Source: Thermoplasmata archaeon
GTDB taxonomy: Archaea > Thermoplasmatota > Thermoplasmata > Thermoplasmatales > Thermoplasmataceae
Length of the DNA: 6,346 nucleotides
Assembly (NCBI GenBank): GCA_021826785.1
Contig: JAKAYN010000038.1
Coordinates: 1-6,346, forward strand
Reading direction: 5' to 3'
The notes under the pieces were generated by a model. It worked only from the letters and a program-made list of their open reading frames with translations. It did not search any database and had not been told where the DNA came from. This document shows, in pieces, positions 1 to 4,339 of the stretch. Each line of letters starts with the position of its first letter. Within the stretch, counting starts at the first letter, position 1. The translations under genes were made by a program, and so were the position numbers.

Positions 1-135
1 GGTATCATTTGGCTGCCCGCCGCCTGTTGGGTAAAAACATGTTTTATCAAGTATAATTTCATCACCATTTACATCAACAACCGTTGCATCAAATTCCTTC
101 ATGTACATGTCCTTCCAGAAGAGCCTTTCGGTCAT
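1..135 (-). CDS. AlaX-type alanyl-tRNA editing protein, N-terminal part (runs off the window)
   Basis: The frame is open from an ATG at 135 (complement) to the window edge and gives 45 residues beginning [17 protein letters not shown]. Residues 32-42 read [11 protein letters not shown], followed by N43-D44. This is the signature of the N-terminal beta-barrel shared by AlaX proteins and the editing region of alanyl-tRNA synthetase. AlaX proteins are free-standing cytoplasmic hydrolases that remove wrongly attached Ser or Gly from tRNA-Ala. The zinc-binding HxxxH and CxxxH motifs of the editing core would lie beyond the window, so catalytic competence cannot be judged. The ATG at 135 is preferred over the in-frame Met10 and Met12 because the short L-F-W-x-D-x-Y segment before the barrel is typical of the family. 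No Shine-Dalgarno is visible; a TATA-like box about 25 nt upstream fits a leaderless message. A full alanyl-tRNA synthetase would normally start with its catalytic domain, so AlaX is the better call. Confidence 0.85.
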   Translation of the reverse strand, partial: MTERLFWKDMYMKEFDATVVDVNGDEIILDKTCFYPTGGGQPNDT

Positions 136-154
136 GTTTTTATAATATATTATA

Positions 155-164
155 ATATTAAAAC
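155..164 (-). promoter_or_regulatory. Putative TATA box for the AlaX gene
   Basis: On the minus strand this reads TTTTAATATT, at about -20 to -29 from the ATG at 135. The spacing suits an archaeal promoter with transcription starting at or next to the start codon. The whole divergent gap is AT-rich, so sequence alone is weak support. Confidence 0.4.
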
Positions 165-193
165 CCATCTGGTAACAATTTTGTATATTAAAA

Positions 194-201
194 TTTAAAT
201 A
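194..201 (+). promoter_or_regulatory. Putative TATA box for the protein disulfide oxidoreductase gene
   Basis: TTTAAATA is centred about 25 nt before the ATG at 222. There is no Shine-Dalgarno in the intervening bases (AACTATTC directly precedes the ATG), which fits leaderless transcription. An overlapping 12-bp palindrome, AATATTAATATT at 198-209, may be chance in such AT-rich DNA. Confidence 0.45.
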
Positions 202-221
202 TTAATATTAAATAACTATTC

Positions 222-884
222 ATGGCACTGATAAGAGACGAGGATAAAAAATATTTAGAGGATGAGTTTAATAGCAAGCTAAAGGAGCCAATAGATCTTG
301 TTGTATTCACATCAAATAAGGGTGACTGCAAGTACTGCAAGGAAACAGTGCAGCTTGCAGAGGAGTTATCATCAATAAACAGCAAGATAAATCTAATAAA
401 ATACGTTTACGAGGACAGCAGCGATGCAGTAAAGGAATACGACGTTGAAAAGTATCCTGCAACAATAGTGGCAAAGCATGGCCAGAAGGATGGGAGAATA
501 GTTTACTATGGCATTCCATCTGGATATGAATTTGGATCATTAATAGAGGATATTGAAAATGTCTCAATGAACGAGGCAGATGTATCAAAGCATGCCATGG
601 AGCTAATATCAAAGGTTGACAAGCCATTAACAATAAAGGTCTATGTTACACCAACATGCCAGTACTGCCCAAGGGCCGTTGGCACAGCACACAAGTTTGC
701 ACTGTTAAACAAAAACATAAAGGCAGAAATGATAGAGTCATTGGAATTTGACAAGGAAGCCGAAGAGGTCGGTGTTTCAGCTGTTCCACACGTTGTAATA
801 AACGATGATGTCAACTTTGTTGGCGCACAGCCTGATGACCAGTTTGCAGAATTTATAATGGAAGCATATAACCATCAGGAATAA
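222..884 (+). CDS. Protein disulfide oxidoreductase (glutaredoxin-like, two thioredoxin folds)
   Basis: This 220-residue protein matches the archaeal PDO family, which is usually about 220-230 residues. It consists of two tandem thioredoxin-fold units. Unit 1 (about 20-110) has the redox motif C36-K-Y-C39 after a V-V-F-T strand and a cis-Pro candidate P79 in K-Y-P-A. Unit 2 (about 130-220) has C146-Q-Y-C149 after K-V-Y-V-T-P-T and cis-Pro candidate P189 in S-A-V-P-H. These four are the only cysteines in the protein. Family members are cytoplasmic and form, reduce or shuffle disulfides, often with a thioredoxin-reductase-like partner. There is no signal peptide, and the protein is rich in Lys, Asp and Glu, unlike the envelope proteins further right. 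The ATG at 222 gives a normal family N-terminus. The gene is divergent from the AlaX gene (86-nt gap) and followed by a T-rich tract and a tRNA, so it is probably monocistronic. Both motifs are intact, so both sites are expected to be active. Confidence 0.93.
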   Translation: MALIRDEDKKYLEDEFNSKLKEPIDLVVFTSNKGDCKYCKETVQLAEELSSINSKINLIKYVYEDSSDAVKEYDVEKYPATIVAKHGQKDGRIVYYGIPSGYEFGSLIEDIENVSMNEADVSKHAMELISKVDKPLTIKVYVTPTCQYCPRAVGTAHKFALLNKNIKAEMIESLEFDKEAEEVGVSAVPHVVINDDVNFVGAQPDDQFAEFIMEAYNHQE

Positions 885-886
885 AC

Positions 887-906
887 TTTTAAAATTTTAT
901 TTATTT
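887..906 (+). terminator. Putative T-rich archaeal terminator after the oxidoreductase
   Basis: Three nt after the stop codon come TTTT, AAAA, TTTT, then TTT and TTT runs. Archaeal RNA polymerase terminates on oligo-T tracts of this kind. TTTTAAAA and AAAATTTT are self-complementary but have no stable GC stem. Confidence 0.4.
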
Positions 907-915
907 ACAAAAAGA

Positions 916-926
916 TTTTAATAATA
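916..926 (+). promoter_or_regulatory. Putative TATA box for tRNA-Thr
   Basis: TTTTAATAATA is centred about 27 nt before the first base of the mature tRNA. This is the usual place for an archaeal tRNA promoter if transcription starts near the 5' end. The sequence is AT-rich throughout, so this is a positional argument only. Confidence 0.4.
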
Positions 927-947
927 TTTTCATATACAGTTTTTGAT

Positions 948-1020
948 GCCACTGTAGCTCAGCAGGTGGAGCGGCTGACTTGTAATCAGCAGGTCGGGGG
1001 ATCGAAACCCTCCAGTGGCT
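948..1020 (+). tRNA. tRNA-Thr, anticodon TGT (UGU)
   Basis: A full cloverleaf can be drawn by hand. The acceptor stem GCCACTG (948-954) pairs perfectly with CAGTGGC (1013-1019). T955-A956 come next. The D stem GCTC (957-960) pairs with GAGC (969-972) around an 8-nt loop. G973 follows. The anticodon stem GCTGA (974-978) pairs with TCAGC (986-990), with loop CTTGTAA and anticodon TGT at 981-983. The variable loop is AGGTC. The T stem GGGGG (996-1000) pairs with CCCTC (1008-1012) with one G-T wobble. The discriminator is T1020. It reads ACA and, by wobble, other ACN threonine codons. G1-C72 and C2-G71 agree with known tRNA-Thr identity elements. CCA is not encoded (TAT follows) and must be added after transcription. 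No intron is present. The T-loop reads ATCGAAA rather than the usual TTCRAAT (see findings). Confidence 0.96.
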
Positions 1021-1250
1021 TATATTATTAACATGTTTCTAAAACGACTATAATATAACAAAGTTTTATTAAAATGGTTTCAAACACAAAGCGTTAATTA
1101 ATATTTGCTTATATTTATTATATTTAATATATTATTAAAAAATAATCCCTTAAAAATTACAATACAAAGATATTTCATAATTGAAAAATGATACATAATA
1201 AAATAAATCAAAAATTAAGGTCATTTTTTGGAAAGCCATTAAGCTTAAAA
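1021..1250. other. Intergenic region, no credible gene
   Basis: This AT-rich spacer lies between the tRNA and the convergent DUF998 gene. The only ATG-started frames I find are very short (for example M-F-L-K-R-L and M-V-S-N-T-K-R), plus a 26-codon one at 1188-1268 that runs into the neighbouring gene's 3' end. A perfect palindrome, TTAAGCTTAA, is at 1239-1248, just past the DUF998 stop codon. No convincing oligo-T terminator for the tRNA is close by; the first TTTT is at 1064-1067. Confidence 0.6.
1195..1216 (-). terminator. Putative T-rich terminator after the DUF998 gene
   Basis: On the minus strand, about 35-55 nt after the stop codon, there is AATTTTTGATTTATTTTATT, a cluster of T runs suited to archaeal termination. 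There is no strong stem. Confidence 0.3.
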
Positions 1251-1796
1251 CTAATTTTTTGCATATAGAAAGGCGCCAAACTGAAAGCTCCATGCTATTA
1301 ATGGTATTAATATCATTCTCTCCATGCCGCCATTTCCAAGACCAAGGTATACCTTTGATGCAAAGAGTATAAGCGCAATTATTGATATGCTTCCAAGTAT
1401 TGCCCATTCCATTGAAATAATATTTTTATACTTTAAAAGCGCAAAATAGGACACAATGGATGGAAACAAAAATGCTAGAAATGCAAAGAACAAGTGTATC
1501 ATACCGTAATGTTCATTGAAGATTCCAACACCAATTGACCCTATGCCGCCTATTATGTAAAGAATAGTAAATGCCACGTATGACTTTTTTAAAAATGCTG
1601 CCGCGATTATCTCAAGGATTCCAAGAACTATTATCGATGCATTAAATATATAGGGCATTGAATCTATTCCAAGGTGGCTTATCGAATTCTCTGATATGCT
1701 GTATCCCTTATCAAGAAATGCGGCTATATTCACAAAAATAAAGAACTCGGTGACTGCAGTGACGATTATAATGCCTGATAATTTATCCGATTTCAT
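1251..1796 (-). CDS. DUF998-type six-helix membrane protein
   Basis: This is a 181-residue, very hydrophobic protein with about six membrane helices, near residues 8-28, 49-69, 73-93, 98-120, 128-149 and 161-178. Family-like signatures are S40-H-L-G43 in the first loop, F-N-A-S at 51-54, G91-I-F-N-E-x-x-G-x-x-H101 at the start of the fourth helix, and N155-G-G-M-E-R160 before the last helix with a following W169. This pattern matches the DUF998 membrane family, found in many archaea and bacteria; I know of no settled biochemical function. It contains no cysteine. The start is ATG at 1796 and the stop is TAG. It lies 45 nt downstream of the 488-residue surface-protein gene on the same strand, but that gap holds a T6 run and a well-placed TATA box, so it can probably be transcribed on its own. 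A transport, sensing or lipid role would be speculation. Confidence 0.8.
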   Translation of the reverse strand: MKSDKLSGIIIVTAVTEFFIFVNIAAFLDKGYSISENSISHLGIDSMPYIFNASIIVLGILEIIAAAFLKKSYVAFTILYIIGGIGSIGVGIFNEHYGMIHLFFAFLAFLFPSIVSYFALLKYKNIISMEWAILGSISIIALILFASKVYLGLGNGGMERMILIPLIAWSFQFGAFLYAKN

Positions 1797-1816
1797 ATAA
1801 AATTATAATTAATATG

Positions 1817-1828
1817 TATATAAATATA
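1817..1828 (-). promoter_or_regulatory. Putative TATA box for the DUF998 gene
   Basis: The minus strand reads TATATTTATATA at -21 to -32 from the ATG at 1796. It is one of the better TATA matches in the window. It supports a promoter inside the 45-nt gap between two co-directional genes and leaderless translation. Confidence 0.5.
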
Positions 1829-1834
1829 GTTATT

Positions 1835-1840
1835 AAAAAA
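1835..1840 (-). terminator. Putative T6 terminator after the 488-residue membrane protein gene
   Basis: The minus strand carries six consecutive T residues starting 2 nt past the TAA at 1844-1842. Because a TATA box for the next gene follows directly, the two genes look like separate transcription units, although read-through is possible. Confidence 0.35.
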
Positions 1841-1841
1841 T

Positions 1842-3308
1842 TTATTTTATTGAAATATAAATCGATATTATACCAGTTAATATAATTGAAATAAAGAATA
1901 TGCTGAATCCAAGGGATATATTAAATGATGAGAACGCACCGGTGCCAAAACCGAAGAGATACTCCCAGCCATAATTCGTTATCGATGAATGCACAGAGCT
2001 GAATGGTAGGTTAAACTCTGCATCTATTATCAATCCAATCCATGCCAGTATTGATAATGAGCCAAGCGTTATTAAAAATGGTTTTCTGTATTTATTAATA
2101 ATAATTGGTATTAAAAGTGCTATTGAAATAACAAAGGCTGCAATAAGGAAATCATAGTGTAATGGTGCAGCAGTTCTAAGTAATTTATCATATATCATAA
2201 GGTATACCATTGATGCGAATTCAAATGCCATTGATATGTATAAATATAAAAGCCTGTTAATTTTAGACGAAGTAGCTTTTTTTGTATACGCAGGCATGTA
2301 TACAAAAACCGTGCTTAAAATTATAAATATGGCTATTATAACAGCTATTACTGAAATATATGGTATAAAGCCATTATAAACAACAGGTTTTATATATTCA
2401 TGTACCGGTGACATTACAACCCAGAGAACCGGTTTATAAAACTGTTCATTTATAAGCTCTCCTGATTTATATGTCCATTTATCGGCAAACTTATAAGACC
2501 CACCTTGTGGATAAAACTTTTTGCCTGAGAGTGTTCCACCTATGTATGTCCAAGATATCCAGTTTTCAGGGCTTTTCATGTAAGTTATAACTGGATATGG
2601 ATTATTGCTATTATTAACAAGCGATATATTTGGTGAAATCATCCCATTTACCTCAAATGCAAATATAAAATTTACAGTGTAATTATTATAGCCCGCAGGC
2701 GTTTTTATTAAACCATTATTATTGAATATCACAAGGGTGAAATTGTAATTTTTATATTTGGTACCATTTATAAGGGCATAGGTTCCAGGCCTTATATTAA
2801 CAGAGATTGTTATTTTATTATATATCAATGATATGTTTCCTCCAGTCACGTTATCAATGTATAAACTTTTTTCAGAAACAATTTGAATGTAATTCTTCTG
2901 TGCAATTACGTTAATTGTTACATTTGTATAAGGGCTTGGGTCATCGCCTGTTGCATATAAAGATAATGTATATTTTCCAGGTGATACGTTATTTGATACA
3001 TGTATATACATTGTTCCAGTGTACGTTGGGTCTCCACCACTGTTTGAGAAAGATACAGATATGCCATTAATAGTTTTATAATTCATGTACGTGCCCCAGG
3101 TTGTGCCGGAAACAAGTTTAACGGTGTAATTATCGTAAACGCCTGAGCCTGCTGTAACATTCAAAACTTTTTCTGAAACCATTATTTTTGATGAACCTAT
3201 TGCGTCAGGACTGTAATTTATCCTGTTACTGTTCTGCAATGGAATCATTGATAACACTGTTATTGTAATTACTATTAAAATAATAATTATTTTATTTTTT
3301 TCCTTCAT
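1842..3308 (-). CDS. Surface membrane protein with sequon-rich beta ectodomain; function unknown
   Basis: I do not recognise a named family for this 488-residue protein. The N-terminus is K-E-K-N-K followed by a hydrophobic segment (about 6-24), which is a signal peptide or anchor. Residues about 26-308 form a polar, Asn/Tyr/Ser/Thr-rich ectodomain. Its first part (about 40-136) looks like an Ig-type beta sandwich, with N-N-V-S-P-G-K-Y-T-L-S-L-Y-A-T followed by N-V-T-I-N-V-I-A, as in repeats of archaeal surface proteins. I count 12 N-x-S/T sequons there (N31, 50, 60, 107, 129, 153, 158, 181, 189, 209, 227, 232). About five membrane helices follow, near 313-337, 353-375, 385-405, 411-430 and 465-487. 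There is no cysteine. The start at 3308 is supported by the signal segment and a TATA box. The protein is likely exposed at the cell surface; an envelope or substrate-binding role is only inferred from the topology. Confidence 0.75.
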   Translation of the reverse strand: MKEKNKIIIILIVITITVLSMIPLQNSNRINYSPDAIGSSKIMVSEKVLNVTAGSGVYDNYTVKLVSGTTWGTYMNYKTINGISVSFSNSGGDPTYTGTMYIHVSNNVSPGKYTLSLYATGDDPSPYTNVTINVIAQKNYIQIVSEKSLYIDNVTGGNISLIYNKITISVNIRPGTYALINGTKYKNYNFTLVIFNNNGLIKTPAGYNNYTVNFIFAFEVNGMISPNISLVNNSNNPYPVITYMKSPENWISWTYIGGTLSGKKFYPQGGSYKFADKWTYKSGELINEQFYKPVLWVVMSPVHEYIKPVVYNGFIPYISVIAVIIAIFIILSTVFVYMPAYTKKATSSKINRLLYLYISMAFEFASMVYLMIYDKLLRTAAPLHYDFLIAAFVISIALLIPIIINKYRKPFLITLGSLSILAWIGLIIDAEFNLPFSSVHSSITNYGWEYLFGFGTGAFSSFNISLGFSIFFISIILTGIISIYISIK

Positions 3309-3328
3309 AATTATAATATTTAAATTCG

Positions 3329-3336
3329 TTTATATG
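3329..3336 (-). promoter_or_regulatory. Putative TATA box for the 488-residue surface protein gene
   Basis: The minus strand reads CATATAAA at -21 to -28 from the ATG at 3308, inside a less uniform stretch (AAACGAATTT follows). No Shine-Dalgarno is visible before the ATG, again consistent with a leaderless transcript. Confidence 0.5.
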
Positions 3337-3490
3337 AAAAATTTTTCTTATGTTTATTTACATAATTATTATATATTAATATATTTTTATTTTATTGTAA
3401 ATTTTATATTTTATAAAAATTGAAATAATATAAAAATTAAAAAGATCTTTATCATATATTTACCACAATCATTTTAAATTATTTTTGCAA

Positions 3491-3500
3491 ATATATAAAT
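3491..3500 (+). promoter_or_regulatory. Putative TATA box for the SDR gene
   Basis: ATATATAAAT lies 36-45 nt before the ATG at 3536, predicting a transcription start near 3521-3525 and a short leader. A second, weaker candidate, ACATATTAAA at 3521-3530, sits 21-30 nt before the alternative ATG at 3551. Which one is used bears on the true start codon. Confidence 0.4.
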
Positions 3501-3535
3501 TACAATAATTTTCTTCAAAAACATATTAAATTGGC

Positions 3536-4240
3536 ATGCAATTTTATAATATGAAAATATTGATATGCGGTGTTGGCAGTGGTATAGGCGGCTATCTTTC
3601 TGAACATTTATCAAAGGATAATGAGGTCTTTATTTCATCAAAGGGTGATTTTGCCATGGGTCTTGCGCAAAAACTTAAATTAAATTATATGCGATGCGAT
3701 TTAAGGGATAAAAAATCTGTTAAAGAGCTTATTTCGAATGCCGTTTCATCAATGAATGGCCTTGATGTTGCAATAAATGTTGCAGGCAACTACTTTTCAT
3801 CAAAAAAACCATGGGATTATAATATAAATGAATTCAATGATGCCTTACTAAATAATGCATTGACGTTCTATAATATTGCACTTGAGGCTTCAAATTACAT
3901 GATTAAAAACAAAAACGGCCTAATAATAGGATTCTCTGCTGCCGATAATGTTTATTTAAATTCAAATCCTGGCTATGCCGCGGGAAAAGGGGCCGTATCA
4001 TACATGATTAAATACTTTGCAAAATCGCTTTTGCCATATAATGTAAGGGTAAACGGCATAGCACCTGGATTTATAGAGAAGGGTGAAAAAAGTTTGGAAA
4101 AACCACTTCTTTATCATGGCAGATACCCGGCGAATGACATTGCAAGAACCATTGAGGTTTTAATGAGCTCAAAAATGATAACGGGCCAGATAATAAATAT
4201 TTCAGGTGGCCACGATATTAACATAGATGCCGGCCTTTAA
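3536..4240 (+). CDS. Short-chain dehydrogenase/reductase (SDR), NAD(P)-dependent oxidoreductase
   Basis: This is a 234-residue cytoplasmic Rossmann-fold enzyme of classical SDR type. The cofactor motif C11-G-V-G-S-G-I-G18 replaces the usual T-G-x-x-x-G-x-G. D55 in C-D-L-R-D is the adenine-contacting Asp. N81-V-A-G84 matches the N-N-A-G motif. The complete catalytic tetrad is present at family spacing: N107, S134, Y147 and K151 (Y-A-A-G-K). N173-G-I-A-P-G178 and G217-Q-I-I-N-I-S-G-G follow. The length is slightly below the usual 245-260 because the C-terminal substrate region (about 178-200) is short. FabG-type ketoacyl reductases and sugar or polyol dehydrogenases share these motifs, so the substrate cannot be named. 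No acidic residue clearly marks the end of strand 2 (V-F-I-S-S-K), which leans toward NADP(H), but this is weak. The ATG at 3551 (Met6, then K-I-L-I-C-G) is a strong alternative start. The GH15 gene begins 99 nt downstream on the same strand. Confidence 0.88.
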   Translation: MQFYNMKILICGVGSGIGGYLSEHLSKDNEVFISSKGDFAMGLAQKLKLNYMRCDLRDKKSVKELISNAVSSMNGLDVAINVAGNYFSSKKPWDYNINEFNDALLNNALTFYNIALEASNYMIKNKNGLIIGFSAADNVYLNSNPGYAAGKGAVSYMIKYFAKSLLPYNVRVNGIAPGFIEKGEKSLEKPLLYHGRYPANDIARTIEVLMSSKMITGQIINISGGHDINIDAGL

Positions 4241-4306
4241 ATATTTATAAAATGAAATCTTAAAAACCCAAAATTTATAATATTATTATCTATATGTTGC
4301 AATAGA

Positions 4307-4316
4307 AATATTAAAA
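4307..4316 (+). promoter_or_regulatory. Putative TATA box for the GH15 gene
   Basis: AATATTAAAA lies 24-33 nt before the ATG at 4340. No Shine-Dalgarno precedes the start (AATTAAATTCC). An earlier TATA-like box, TTTATAATAT at 4274-4283, could drive a short-leader transcript. The presence of boxes in the 99-nt gap argues that the glucoamylase-type gene can be transcribed independently of the SDR. Confidence 0.4.
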
Positions 4317-4339
4317 TATGTTTATAATAATTAAATTCC

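Larger units (their letters stand above)
3309..3535. other. AT-rich divergent intergenic region
   Basis: This spacer separates the minus-strand surface protein from the plus-strand SDR and must contain both promoters. Apart from the TATA-like boxes listed separately I see only low-complexity A/T runs and a small palindrome, AAAGATCTTT (about 3442-3451). No reading frame of note is present on either strand. Confidence 0.6.

Noticed and set aside
307..633. Minus-strand reading frame of 108 codons opposite the oxidoreductase
   Set aside because: It lies wholly within the PDO gene, whose both redox motifs are intact. Its own translation has no recognisable motif and looks like the complement of codon bias.
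1000..1020. tRNA 3' end as an integration attachment site
   Set aside because: I found no second copy of the tRNA 3' end in the window, and no integrase or other mobile-element gene.
1188..1268. Plus-strand 26-codon ORF after the tRNA
   Set aside because: It is too short, runs antisense into the DUF998 coding end, and lacks a Shine-Dalgarno or distinct promoter.
1150..1407. Minus-strand 85-codon frame overlapping the 3' end of the DUF998 gene
   Set aside because: It is in another frame of the same strand as a well-supported membrane protein and shows no domain, promoter or start context.
3309..3535. Replication origin or CRISPR leader in the AT-rich gap
   Set aside because: No spaced direct repeats, origin-box-like elements or Cdc6/cas genes are visible; base composition alone is not evidence.
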